From the NCBI RefSeq assembly GCF_900112615.1, contig NZ_FOMK01000005.1, positions 186,001-250,000 on the forward strand: 64,000 nucleotides of DNA, written 5' to 3'. Position 1 is the first letter of the stretch. Each line of letters begins with the position of its first letter. Position numbers and translations under genes: made by a program. This DNA comes from Chitinophaga sp. CF118. GTDB taxonomy: Bacteria > Bacteroidota > Bacteroidia > Chitinophagales > Chitinophagaceae. The notes beneath the pieces were generated by a model, which worked only from the letters and a program-made list of their open reading frames with translations, had not been told where the DNA came from and did no database searches. This document shows positions 43,425 through 52,532 of this stretch, one piece after another.

Positions 43425-46241
43425 ATGGCTACTAAAGTGAAGAAAACGGAAGCAATAACTGACGATCAGTCAGTTAGCACCAAAGATCAGATATTCATTA
43501 AAGGCGCACGGGTACATAACCTGAAAAATGTAAGTGTAGGCATCCCCCGTAATAAACTCGTAGTGGTTACAGGCGTGTCTGGTTCGGGTAAGTCATCATT
43601 AACAATGGATACACTATATGCGGAAGGTCAACGCAGGTACGCAGAGAGCCTCAGCTCTTATGCCCGCCAGTTCCTGATGCGTATGAATAAACCAGATGTA
43701 GATTATATCAAAGGAATCTGCCCCGCTATTGCTATTGAACAGAAAGTGATTACACGTACTCCGCGTTCTACTGTGGGGTCTATGACAGAGATCTACGATT
43801 ACCTGCGGTTGCTCTTTGCCCGTATTGGTAAAACATATTCCCCCGTATCCGGACAACTGGTGAAAAAGCATGAGGTGAGTGATGTGGTAGATTATATTAA
43901 GAAACTCCCTGCTGGAGCCAAAGTACAGCTCCTGGTAACTTTTCGCCGCCATGCCAAACGGGAGGTTAAGGAAGAACTTCAGATCCTGATGCAGAAAGGG
44001 TTTACCCGTTTATACGTGAAGGATAAGACCGGAGGGAAACTATTACGTATAGAAGAGCTGCTGGAAGATAAAAAGCCCACCGTTAGCAAAGATGCTTACC
44101 TGCTGGTAGATCGTGTAGTGGCAAAAGAATTTGATGAGGATGACCTGCACCGGATTGCAGACAGCGTACAAACCGCTTTTTACGAAAGTGAGGGCGATTG
44201 CCTGGTAGAAGTGGACAGCAATGAAATGAAGCATTTCTCCAACCGCTTTGAACTGGATGGTATTCAGTTTGAAGAACCGGTGCCTAACCTGTTCTCCTTC
44301 AATAATCCATACGGCGCCTGCCCTGTCTGCGAAGGCTTCGGACAAGTATTGGGAATCGATGCAGACCTGGTGATTCCGGATAAACGCTTAAGTATTTTCG
44401 AAGGAGCCATTGCTCCCTGGAGAGGTGAAAAGATGGGCGAATACAAAGACGCGCTGATCAAGGTTGCCCGTAAATTTAACTACCCGGTACACAAGCCAAT
44501 CTCTGACTTTACAGATGAACAATATCAGCTGTTGTGGACAGGTAACGAACACTTCTACGGACTGCATGAGTTCTTTAAGATGGTGGAACAAAACCTCTAC
44601 AAAGTTCAATACCGCGTTTTACAATCCCGCTACCGCGGACGCACCCTCTGCCCTGAATGTAATGGCGGCCGTTTACGTAAAGAAGCATTGTACATCAAAA
44701 TCAATGATACCAACATCGCTGACCTCGTAGATCTGCCTGTTGAAAACCTGAACGAATGGTTCAATAACCTGAAACTGACAGAATACGACCAGCAAGTGGG
44801 TAAAAGGATCCTGGTAGAAATTCATCACCGCCTTAAAACGTTGCTGGATGTGGGGCTTAGCTATCTTACACTGAACCGCCTGGCCAACACACTGAGTGGT
44901 GGAGAAAGCCAGCGCATCCAGCTGACCCGCTCTCTGGGCAGTAATCTCACCAACTCCATGTATATTCTCGATGAGCCGAGTATTGGCTTGCATGCAAGAG
45001 ATACACACCGCCTCATCGGTGTAATGAAAGAACTGCGCGACCTTGGCAATACCGTTGTAGTGGTAGAACATGATGAGCAGATGATGCAAGAGGCTGACTA
45101 TATTATAGATATGGGGCCACTGGCTAGTCATCTTGGTGGAGAAGTGATCTTTGCCGGTAATTACCAGGAGATCCTGAAAGATTCAAAAAGCCTCACCGGA
45201 AAATATCTTAGCGGACAACTGACAATAGAACCGCCAGCACATGTTCGTAAATGGAAAAAAACCATTTCACTGGAAGGCTGCCGGCAGAATAACCTGAAGA
45301 ATATCGACGTGGAATTCCCATTACAGGTGCTGACAGTTGTAAGCGGCGTGAGCGGATCAGGTAAAACAACCCTCATCAAACAGATCCTTTACCCGGCATT
45401 GATGAAACTGAAAGGCGAATTTGCCGAAAGAGTAGGCCAGCACCGTGCTCTGAAAGGCGCATTGGATGATATCACCCAGGTGGAAATGATTGACCAGAAT
45501 CCTATCGGTAAATCATCCCGTTCCAACCCTGTCACTTATATTAAAGCATACGATGAAATCAGGGATCTGTATTCCAAACAACCCATGAGCAAAATGCGCG
45601 GCTTCCAACCCAAGCATTTTTCCTTCAACGTAGATGGTGGCCGTTGCGACACCTGCAAAGGAGAAGGAGAAGTGGTCGTAGAAATGCAGTTCCTTGCAGA
45701 TGTTCACCTGGTGTGTGAAACCTGCGGGGGAAAACGTTTTAAGGAAGAAGTGCTGGAAGTAACCTATAAAGGAAAGAACATCTACGATGTACTTTCTATG
45801 AGCGTGGAAGAATCACTGGATTTCTTCAAAGATGAGAAAGATGTATGCAACAAAATCCGTCCTTTAAGTGATGTGGGACTAGGTTACGTGAAGCTGGGAC
45901 AGAGTAGTGATACCCTGAGTGGTGGCGAGGCACAGCGTGTGAAACTGGCATCTTTCCTTGGTAAAGGAAAAGCACAGGGACATATCATGTTCATCTTCGA
46001 CGAACCTACAACCGGTCTGCATTTTCATGATATCAAGAAATTACTGGCATCCTTTAATGCACTGATTGAACAAGGGCATACCGTACTGGTAATAGAGCAC
46101 AATATGGATGTGATTAAGTGTGCCGACTGGGTAATAGACCTGGGGCCGGAAGGCGGTGCTGGTGGCGGACAATTGCTATACGCCGGTTTGCCGGAAGGAT
46201 TGAAAAAGGTGAAAAACAGTTATACCGGTAAATATTTGTAA
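43425..46241 (+). CDS. uvrA: UvrABC nucleotide excision repair protein UvrA
   Basis: A 938-residue ABC ATPase of normal length. It has two nucleotide sites, GVSGSGKSSL near 50 and GVSGSGKTTL near 645, with signatures LSGGESQRIQL and LSGGEAQRVKL, and zinc motifs CPVCEGFG/CPECNGG and CDTCKGEGEV/CETCGG. It recognises bulky DNA lesions and loads UvrB. The first ~18 residues are a charged tail (KVKKTEAITDDQ). It is a single gene followed by a very long hairpin. Confidence 0.98.
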   Translation: MATKVKKTEAITDDQSVSTKDQIFIKGARVHNLKNVSVGIPRNKLVVVTGVSGSGKSSLTMDTLYAEGQRRYAESLSSYARQFLMRMNKPDVDYIKGICPAIAIEQKVITRTPRSTVGSMTEIYDYLRLLFARIGKTYSPVSGQLVKKHEVSDVVDYIKKLPAGAKVQLLVTFRRHAKREVKEELQILMQKGFTRLYVKDKTGGKLLRIEELLEDKKPTVSKDAYLLVDRVVAKEFDEDDLHRIADSVQTAFYESEGDCLVEVDSNEMKHFSNRFELDGIQFEEPVPNLFSFNNPYGACPVCEGFGQVLGIDADLVIPDKRLSIFEGAIAPWRGEKMGEYKDALIKVARKFNYPVHKPISDFTDEQYQLLWTGNEHFYGLHEFFKMVEQNLYKVQYRVLQSRYRGRTLCPECNGGRLRKEALYIKINDTNIADLVDLPVENLNEWFNNLKLTEYDQQVGKRILVEIHHRLKTLLDVGLSYLTLNRLANTLSGGESQRIQLTRSLGSNLTNSMYILDEPSIGLHARDTHRLIGVMKELRDLGNTVVVVEHDEQMMQEADYIIDMGPLASHLGGEVIFAGNYQEILKDSKSLTGKYLSGQLTIEPPAHVRKWKKTISLEGCRQNNLKNIDVEFPLQVLTVVSGVSGSGKTTLIKQILYPALMKLKGEFAERVGQHRALKGALDDITQVEMIDQNPIGKSSRSNPVTYIKAYDEIRDLYSKQPMSKMRGFQPKHFSFNVDGGRCDTCKGEGEVVVEMQFLADVHLVCETCGGKRFKEEVLEVTYKGKNIYDVLSMSVEESLDFFKDEKDVCNKIRPLSDVGLGYVKLGQSSDTLSGGEAQRVKLASFLGKGKAQGHIMFIFDEPTTGLHFHDIKKLLASFNALIEQGHTVLVIEHNMDVIKCADWVIDLGPEGGAGGGQLLYAGLPEGLKKVKNSYTGKYL

Positions 46242-46341
46242 AAAATATTCTAATCGGATTGACTAAAAAGTAGAATAATTGCGTTAATAATCATATAAAC
46301 GGTAACCTTCCCTCAAGCCAAGTGGGCGGGGCCTTTGAATT

Positions 46342-46415
46342 GAGTCCCATATTAAAAAAGAAAAGAGGTGCATCATACTTTTGATGCACCTCTTTTCTTT
46401 TTTAATATGGGACTC
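46342..46415. terminator. 34-bp perfect palindromic hairpin after uvrA
   Basis: Arms 46342-46375 and 46382-46415 are perfect complements around a 6-base loop. The core is AAGAAAAGAGGTGCATCA with TGATGCACCTCTTTTCTT. It lies 100 bases after the uvrA stop. It is probably a terminator but much longer than usual. Nothing else is evident in 46242-46593. Confidence 0.75.
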
Positions 46416-46593
46416 CAGGTAGCTGAAAATCAGTTGATTTAAAAGCCCTCTTAACAGAATATTTTCTGACTGGATTAAAGACTTTTATTATTTGTGAACT
46501 CTGTTTTGGAAACTTTTATTGGAATCCATGTTTGAAACAATGCTCCGTTTAAGCGATCCCTTAGCCCTTCATTTTTGTTATAAAAACAAAATC

Positions 46594-47034
46594 TTATCTC
46601 AGTCTATCCAGTGATTTAATCAGCCTTTCATCTTTATAAATTCCCCTGGCAGCCAGGAAAAGAAATACTAATATAAGTATTGGCAGGAATGCTGCTGGTT
46701 GATAGCTGGAAGTTGTAATTGTTTTACCACTTGTTTGCAGTGCATTCGCGAAATCCAATACTTTAAAGTATTGAAGTACAATAGCACCGATTGATAAAAA
46801 TATATTAAGTACTGTTAATCTGAACTGTAGTTTGCGGTTCTTGAAGAGGAAGATGCATACCAGCGCCAATGCTACTATCAGCATATACAATACAAATATG
46901 AGATAGCTTGATTGTGCATTAAAATAAGTGACAGTGTTATCACCCAATACAGCTTTCCATATATCAAAAAACCAGGTGGCTGCACCGGCCGCAGCAGCTA
47001 ACAAAAGGTAAAGACTTTGAATGCGTTGTATCAT
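46594..47034 (-). CDS. DUF4293-like integral membrane protein
   Basis: A 146-residue protein with four hydrophobic segments (about 6-24, 44-64, 73-92, 112-128), starting MIQRIQSLYLLLAAAAGA and ending GIYKDERLIKSLDRLR, features of the DUF4293 family found in Bacteroidota. The terminal DExLIKSxDRLR motif is conserved in that family and faces the cytoplasm. The function is unknown. It diverges from maeB, which starts 124 bases away. Confidence 0.82.
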   Translation of the reverse strand: MIQRIQSLYLLLAAAAGAATWFFDIWKAVLGDNTVTYFNAQSSYLIFVLYMLIVALALVCIFLFKNRKLQFRLTVLNIFLSIGAIVLQYFKVLDFANALQTSGKTITTSSYQPAAFLPILILVFLFLAARGIYKDERLIKSLDRLR

Positions 47035-47157
47035 GTTAGTCAGTCAGATTTAAACATTGTAAAAGTAAGTAAATATTATGAACCTACTCTTTCGTGCTAC
47101 TTTCTGTTCTTGCAATACTTTGTATATTGCACGTCCAAGAACAATCTCATTTGAATT

Positions 47158-49455
47158 ATGGCAAAGAAATTGAACAAGCAGGATGCGCTGGATTACCACG
47201 CTATGGGACGGCCGGGAAAGATCGAAGTAATACCTACAAAGAACACTAAAACACAATGGGACCTCTCTCTCGCTTATTCTCCGGGAGTAGCTGAACCCTG
47301 CAAAGAAATTCACAAAGACACGGAAAATGTATATAAGTATACAGCCAAAGGTAACCTGGTAGCGGTTATCAGTAATGGTACCGCTGTATTAGGATTGGGA
47401 GATATTGGTCCTGAAGCCAGTAAACCTGTAATGGAAGGAAAGGCTGTGTTGTTCAAGATCTTTGCAGATATTGATGTATTCGATATTGAGCTGAATACCA
47501 GGGATATAGATGAATTTGTACAGGTGGTAAAGGCCCTGGAACCTACTTTCGGTGGTATTAACCTGGAAGATATTAAGAGCCCCGAATGTTTTGCCATCGA
47601 AGAGCGCCTGAAAAAGGAACTGAAGATCCCTATCATGCATGATGATCAGCATGGAACGGCAATTATTTCCAGTGCGGCATTACTCAATGCTCTGGAACTG
47701 GTAAAGAAAAAAATAGAGAAAGTAAAGATTGTAATAAATGGTGCCGGTGCCGCTGCCATGGCCTGTGCAAAGTTGTATGTGGCATTAGGTGCAAAGCTGG
47801 AAAATTTTACCATGTTTGATAAGAACGGGGTGCTGAATACCAGCCGTACAGACCTTACAGACATGCATAAGCAGTTTGCCACTACATCAAAAGTAAAGGA
47901 ACTGGCAGAGGCGATGAAAGGAGCAGATGTATTTGTAGGACTGTCAGTAGGGAATGTGGTAACGCCGGATATGATCCGTGGAATGGCTAAGAATCCTATC
48001 GTTTTTGCAATGGCCAATCCTGATCCTGAAATCGCATATGATCTGGCTATCAGTTCCCGTCCGGATGTGATTATGGCTACCGGCCGTTCTGATCATCCTA
48101 ACCAGGTGAACAATGTACTCGGGTTTCCATACATCTTCCGTGGAGCGCTGGATGTAAGAGCTACCCAGATCAATGAGGAAATGAAGCTGGCAGCGGTACA
48201 TGCGCTGGCAGAACTGGCTAAAGATCCGGTTCCGGATATTGTAAATCTGGCTTATAACGAGAAAAATCTCTTTTTCAGTCCTAAATATATCATTCCAAAA
48301 CCGCTGGATCCACGTTTGCTGAGCCATGTGGCTCCTGCAGTAGCTAAAGCAGCAATGGAAAGTGGTGTAGCACAACAGCCGATCGTTAACTGGGATGAGT
48401 ACACGGAAGTACTGAACAAACGACTCGGACTGGATAATCAGCTATTCCGCGTGATTGGTACCAAGGCTCGTCAGGATCCACGTAAGGTGGTATTTGCGGA
48501 AGCAGATAACCTGAAAGTGCTGAAAGCATCGCAGGTAGTGCGCGATGAGGGAATTGCCTTCCCGATCCTGCTGGGTAATGAATTGAAAATCAGAAAACTG
48601 GCAGCAGAAAATGGCATTGAGTTAGAGGATACAGTAATCATAGATCCCAAGAGTGATGAGATGCATGACAAGCGTCACCATTTCGGAGAGTTATTCTATA
48701 GCAAGCGTCAGCGCAAAGGATTTAACCTTTATGAGGCCAAAAAAGTGATGCGTGAGCGTAACTACTTTGGCTGTATGATGGTGGAAACCGGAGAAGCAGA
48801 TGCACTCATTTCCGGTCTCACCCGCAATTATCCTGATACGATCCGCCCCGCATTGCAGGTGATTGGTATGGAGGATAATGTGAAGCGCGTAGCTGGTATG
48901 TATATCATCAATACCAAACGTGGCCCGCTGTTCCTGGCAGATACTACGGTGAACTTCAATCCTACTGCAGAAGAACTGGCAGATATCACACTTTTGGTAG
49001 CTAATGAAGTAAGGCAGTTCAACATCACCCCACGTATAGCCATGGTATCTTATTCCAACTTTGGCTCCAGTGGTACACCAGAAGCACAGCTGGTGAGCAA
49101 AGCCCGTGAAATAGTGAAAAAGAAAGATCCTACCCTTACGGTGGATGGTGAGATCCAGGCTGCTATGGCTTTCAACAAGGAAATTATGAAGGATAATTAT
49201 CCTTTCAGTGAATTGATAGATCATGAAGTGAATACGCTCATCTTCCCGAATCTCACGGCAGGTAATGTGGCTTATAACCTGTTACAGGAAGTGGCTGGTT
49301 TTGATGCTATAGGTCCCATTCTGCTGGGCATGAAGAAACCGGTACACATTCTTCAGTTAGGTAGTACCGTCCGACAGATTGTAAACATGGTGAATATTGC
49401 CGTGGTGGATGCTCAGCATAAATGTTGCGAAGAAGTAGTGACTAAGAAGAAATAG
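47158..49455 (+). CDS. maeB: NADP-dependent malic enzyme with phosphotransacetylase-like domain
   Basis: A 765-residue two-domain protein. Residues 1-~430 are the malic enzyme (LAYSPGVAEPC, MHDDQHGTAI, VINGAGAAAMACAKLY for NADP, NPIVFAMANPDPEI); ~430-765 is a PTA/PTB domain that in MaeB proteins usually acts as an allosteric acetyl-CoA sensor rather than as an enzyme. It oxidatively decarboxylates malate to pyruvate, supplying NADPH. The length matches E. coli MaeB. It is a single-gene unit that ends in a hairpin. Confidence 0.95.
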   Translation: MAKKLNKQDALDYHAMGRPGKIEVIPTKNTKTQWDLSLAYSPGVAEPCKEIHKDTENVYKYTAKGNLVAVISNGTAVLGLGDIGPEASKPVMEGKAVLFKIFADIDVFDIELNTRDIDEFVQVVKALEPTFGGINLEDIKSPECFAIEERLKKELKIPIMHDDQHGTAIISSAALLNALELVKKKIEKVKIVINGAGAAAMACAKLYVALGAKLENFTMFDKNGVLNTSRTDLTDMHKQFATTSKVKELAEAMKGADVFVGLSVGNVVTPDMIRGMAKNPIVFAMANPDPEIAYDLAISSRPDVIMATGRSDHPNQVNNVLGFPYIFRGALDVRATQINEEMKLAAVHALAELAKDPVPDIVNLAYNEKNLFFSPKYIIPKPLDPRLLSHVAPAVAKAAMESGVAQQPIVNWDEYTEVLNKRLGLDNQLFRVIGTKARQDPRKVVFAEADNLKVLKASQVVRDEGIAFPILLGNELKIRKLAAENGIELEDTVIIDPKSDEMHDKRHHFGELFYSKRQRKGFNLYEAKKVMRERNYFGCMMVETGEADALISGLTRNYPDTIRPALQVIGMEDNVKRVAGMYIINTKRGPLFLADTTVNFNPTAEELADITLLVANEVRQFNITPRIAMVSYSNFGSSGTPEAQLVSKAREIVKKKDPTLTVDGEIQAAMAFNKEIMKDNYPFSELIDHEVNTLIFPNLTAGNVAYNLLQEVAGFDAIGPILLGMKKPVHILQLGSTVRQIVNMVNIAVVDAQHKCCEEVVTKKK

Positions 49456-49474
49456 TAACCTTAAGTGGTTTATA

Positions 49475-49538
49475 AACATGGCTCTGGAACACTATATAAT
49501 ATTTTTTATTACATAGTGTCCCGAAGCCATGTTTTCAT
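49475..49538 (+). terminator. Two-part hairpin terminator after maeB
   Basis: AACATGGCT pairs with AGCCATGTT and, nested inside, ACACTAT with ATAGTGT; a T-rich run follows. It starts 20 bases after the maeB stop. Confidence 0.75.
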
Positions 49539-49578
49539 TTTGGGACATAAGAGCTCCAGGGATGTGCTGGTAAAGCTG

Positions 49579-49721
49579 GATTGCTAATGATCAATAAATA
49601 CACCTTGTCTGCTGTGATGCTTAGGTGAAGTAAAATAAAGATCTGATCTATAATCTTATTCCAAAGCCCAATTAAGATACTGAACAGGCAGACGCAGTGT
49701 ATTTATTGATCATTACCAATC
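49579..49721 (+). repeat. Dispersed inverted-repeat element, copy C (143 bp)
   Basis: Arms of 25 bp (49579-49603 and 49697-49721, one mismatch at arm position 6) begin GATTGCTAATGATCAATAAA. The inner stem is GTCTGCT/GGCAGAC. The core aligns with copy A in the same direction. It lies after the maeB terminator. Confidence 0.85.
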
Positions 49722-49726
49722 TATTA

Positions 49727-49760
49727 CCCAATTAAGACACTAAACAAGCAATTCCAATCT
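49727..49760 (+). repeat. Partial duplicate of the repeat element core next to copy C
   Basis: CCCAATTAAGACACTAAACA at 49727-49746 repeats the core of copy C (near 49667-49686) and of copy A, then jumps to AATTCCAATCT, like the element's right end. It is probably a deletion derivative. Confidence 0.6.
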
Positions 49761-49841
49761 ATAACCATATAATTGCCTGTATTCTACGGCATAGGCAAGT
49801 CAGAAAGACCACTATAAATAAAAACCTCCGATATTTGAATA

Positions 49842-50873
49842 ATGCAGCACATCTCAAAAAAGAAAGCATTTTTCCCGATCAACCCGGCATTCAGAGGTTA
49901 TCTGAAGCTCTATGAGAGAGAAGTGTCCCTGCCCATCTCTTATGAGGAACTGCGTTATTTCGATAACAGTATTCCGGTATACGACAAACAGGGGAAGGAT
50001 ACCCTCTGGGAATCGGTATTTTATCCACAAAGTATGTTCGGGCAGCTGCAGGCCGGACTGAAAAGGGTCTATTCCATTATGAAGGCCGGCGGCGACCAGA
50101 CAGCAGAAGAGCATCTGCATATAGAGCGGATAGATTTCTGCACTTTTGGCAACTCCCATCCTTTCCGTATTAAGATTGTGAACACCTATAATGAGGTGTA
50201 CGATTATTTTTATATTAAGGTTGCTGATGCGTCCCGGATTTACGGGTTGGAGCTGGAACATCTTTTATCCCCTTACTGGATGAATTTCCTGATAGACGGT
50301 AATACGCTGGTAGAAGAACATATTGCCGGCGTACCGGGCGATCAGTTTGCGGCGCATTACCTGGATCGTCCCGAATTTAATCCCAAACGTATTGCCAAAG
50401 AATTTGTGAAGTTTAATGAGCGTTGTTTTGTGAGACTGCTGGGTGACATGCGCTCCTACAACTTCGTGTTTGATATTACCCCGGACTTTGACGATGTACA
50501 ATTCAGAATCCGGGCTATCGACTTTGATCAGCAGTTCTATGAGGGGAAGCGTACGTTGTATATGCCACAGTTTTTTAAGGAAAACCGGGTATTTGTGGAA
50601 CTGGCAATGAAACACCTCAATGCGGAAGTAGTAAAGCAATACCAGCAGGAAGAACGCTCGCTGATAGCCCGCAGAATCAAAGTACAGAGGCACCGGATGA
50701 AAGATCTGAGGGATGTGATTATGACAGACAGGGTATCTTTTCCTGAAAAAATAGCCCAGTTGGGCCATGAGCTGGCAGAATACTATGATGACTCGGTATT
50801 TTCCCGCTGTAAAACAATGGGAGAGATCATAGAGCGCAGTTTGAAGCGTTTGCTTGTCAGGAGCCTGAGATGA
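49842..50873 (+). CDS. Uncharacterised protein with atypical kinase-like motifs
   Basis: A 343-residue cytoplasmic protein of a type I cannot name. Several parts line up with the kinase/aminoglycoside phosphotransferase fold: YFYIKVADA with Lys126 as the beta-3 lysine, TLVEEHIAGVPG (155-166) as the hinge, LLGDMRSYNFVFD (199-211) like HGDxxxxNxxxD, and RAIDFDQQ (224-231) like IDFD. The C-terminal ~90 residues are basic and helical. The catalytic loop has Leu-Gly-Asp instead of His-Gly-Asp or His-Arg-Asp. It precedes the MlaE/MlaF-type transporter on the same strand, with a separate -7 element between them. Confidence 0.65.
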   Translation: MQHISKKKAFFPINPAFRGYLKLYEREVSLPISYEELRYFDNSIPVYDKQGKDTLWESVFYPQSMFGQLQAGLKRVYSIMKAGGDQTAEEHLHIERIDFCTFGNSHPFRIKIVNTYNEVYDYFYIKVADASRIYGLELEHLLSPYWMNFLIDGNTLVEEHIAGVPGDQFAAHYLDRPEFNPKRIAKEFVKFNERCFVRLLGDMRSYNFVFDITPDFDDVQFRIRAIDFDQQFYEGKRTLYMPQFFKENRVFVELAMKHLNAEVVKQYQQEERSLIARRIKVQRHRMKDLRDVIMTDRVSFPEKIAQLGHELAEYYDDSVFSRCKTMGEIIERSLKRLLVRSLR

Positions 50874-50889
50874 TTATAACATTTTCCAC

Positions 50890-50897
50890 TATCTTTG
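50890..50897 (+). promoter_or_regulatory. -7 element directly before the MlaE-type gene
   Basis: TATCTTTG matches TAnnTTTG and ends seven bases before the ATG at 50905, so the leader is at most a few bases. Confidence 0.55.
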
Positions 50898-50904
50898 GCC
50901 AGTT

Positions 50905-51651
50905 ATGGAGTTTAGATTCTTTCATCATTTCGGAAGTTACCTGCTTATGCTTAGAGGAATGTTTTCCAGACCGGAAAACATGAAGATGTACTGGAAAGAG
51001 TTTATGCTTCAGTGCGTTGATATAGGCGTTGGTTCATTAGGTATCGTCCTTATCATCTCTATTTTCATGGGAGGTGTAACCACATTACAGATCTCTTACC
51101 AGCTGGTAAGTCCAATCATTCCCAAGGCTACCATTGCACAGGTAGTAAGGGATACCATCATCCTGGAATTTGCACCTACGCTAACCTGTATTGTATTAGC
51201 GGGTGTGGTAGGCTCCAAGATAGCCTCTGAACTGGGAAATATGAGGGTATCCGAACAAATTGATGCCCTGGAGATTATGGGAATCAATACAAAAGGATAT
51301 CTTATCGGTCCCAAAATCCTCTCAGCTCTTATTATGATCCCCTGCCTGATTGCTATCGCCGGCTTCCTGGGTATCTGGGGTGGGCTGGAAGCGGGTTCTC
51401 TGGCAGGTATCCTTTCCCCGGAAGAGTTCATGCAGGGCTTAAGACAGGAATTCAAGGCATATAATATCTTCTTTGCCTTATTTAAATCATTCGTATTTGC
51501 CTTTATTATAGCAAGTGTCCCTTCCTATTACGGTTATAACGTACAGGGGGGAGCGCTGGAAATTGGTAAAGCGAGTACTACTGCGGTGGTAGTTACCTGT
51601 GTCCTTATATTGTTTATGGACTACATACTGGCAGCACTGTTATTAAATTGA
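50905..51651 (+). CDS. MlaE-family ABC transporter permease
   Basis: A 248-residue membrane protein with the MlaE pattern: SLGIVLIISIFMGGVTTLQ, REF-like EFAPTLTCIVLAGVVGSKIASELG, MRVSEQIDALEIMGINTKGYLIGPK and SVPSYYGYNVQGGALEIG. It forms the inner-membrane part of an MCE-type phospholipid transporter that moves lipid between inner and outer membranes. The ATPase gene follows 13 bases later. The expected MlaD-like MCE subunit is not in this cluster; it may be elsewhere. Confidence 0.92.
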   Translation: MEFRFFHHFGSYLLMLRGMFSRPENMKMYWKEFMLQCVDIGVGSLGIVLIISIFMGGVTTLQISYQLVSPIIPKATIAQVVRDTIILEFAPTLTCIVLAGVVGSKIASELGNMRVSEQIDALEIMGINTKGYLIGPKILSALIMIPCLIAIAGFLGIWGGLEAGSLAGILSPEEFMQGLRQEFKAYNIFFALFKSFVFAFIIASVPSYYGYNVQGGALEIGKASTTAVVVTCVLILFMDYILAALLLN

Positions 51652-51664
51652 TCATTCGTATTGT

Positions 51665-52468
51665 ATGATAGAGTTGGTAAATATCAAGAAGAGTTTTGGC
51701 GATAAGGTGATCCTGCCGGAAGTATCGGCTGTGATGGAAACGGGGAAGGTGAATCTGATTATAGGTTCCAGCGGAAGCGGCAAAACGGTGATGATGAAAT
51801 GTATGGTGGGACTGATGGAAGCGGATAGTGGTAAAGTATTATATGAAGGGAAGGACTTTACCGGAATGCAGGAACGTGACAGGAAGGAGATCAGACGTGA
51901 AATAGGTATGCTGTTCCAGGGATCTGCCCTGTTCGACAGTATGACTGTGGAGCAGAATGTGATGTTTCCCCTGAATATGTTCGGAGATGGAACACTCCGG
52001 GAAAAGAAAAAACGGGTAATGGAATGCCTGGAAAGAGTACAGCTGAAGGATGCCGCAAAGAAATTCCCAGCCGAAATAAGCGGAGGGATGAAAAAAAGGG
52101 TAGGTATTGCCAGGGCTATTGTACTCAACCCCAAGTACCTGTTCTGTGATGAGCCTAATTCAGGGCTGGATCCTCAAACTTCCCTGCTTATAGATAAGCT
52201 GATCAAGGAACTGACACAGGAATTCAATATAACAACGGTTATTAATACACATGATATGAATACCGTTATGGAAAGCGGGGATCATATTGTTTATATGTAC
52301 AGAGGACGTAAACAGTGGGAAGGAAGTAATAAGGATATTATTTTTAGTAAGGATGAGAAACTGAATGATTTTATATTTGCGTCCGACTTCCTCCGGGAAG
52401 CCAAGGAAATACGGCAAATGGAAATATTCCAGCAGACCGACTGGAGGGATAAGCTGAAAAAAGATTGA
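51665..52468 (+). CDS. MlaF-family ABC transporter ATP-binding protein
   Basis: A 267-residue ABC ATPase: Walker A GSSGSGKT, Q-loop MLFQGSALFDSMTVEQNV (the MlaF-specific GALFDS-like stretch), signature ISGGMKKRVGIARAI, Walker B YLFCDEPNSGLDP and switch histidine NTHDM. It powers lipid transport with the MlaE-like permease just upstream. The C-terminal ~40-residue tail (REAKEIRQMEIFQQTDWRDK) is longer than in E. coli MlaF. The next gene, sucD, has its own promoter element. Confidence 0.92.
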   Translation: MIELVNIKKSFGDKVILPEVSAVMETGKVNLIIGSSGSGKTVMMKCMVGLMEADSGKVLYEGKDFTGMQERDRKEIRREIGMLFQGSALFDSMTVEQNVMFPLNMFGDGTLREKKKRVMECLERVQLKDAAKKFPAEISGGMKKRVGIARAIVLNPKYLFCDEPNSGLDPQTSLLIDKLIKELTQEFNITTVINTHDMNTVMESGDHIVYMYRGRKQWEGSNKDIIFSKDEKLNDFIFASDFLREAKEIRQMEIFQQTDWRDKLKKD

Positions 52469-52491
52469 TTGGGAATTTAAGATTAGGACTT

Positions 52492-52499
52492 TAATTTTG
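52492..52499 (+). promoter_or_regulatory. Probable -7 element for sucD
   Basis: TAATTTTG matches TAnnTTTG, 33 bases before the ATG at 52533. Confidence 0.5.
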
Positions 52500-52532
52500 C
52501 CGATATCATTATAAAACAATAAACCAAGCGCG

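Noticed and set aside
49579..49721. Target-site duplications flanking the repeat copies
   Set aside because: Flanks of the three copies show no matching direct repeat, so classical cut-and-paste insertion cannot be claimed.
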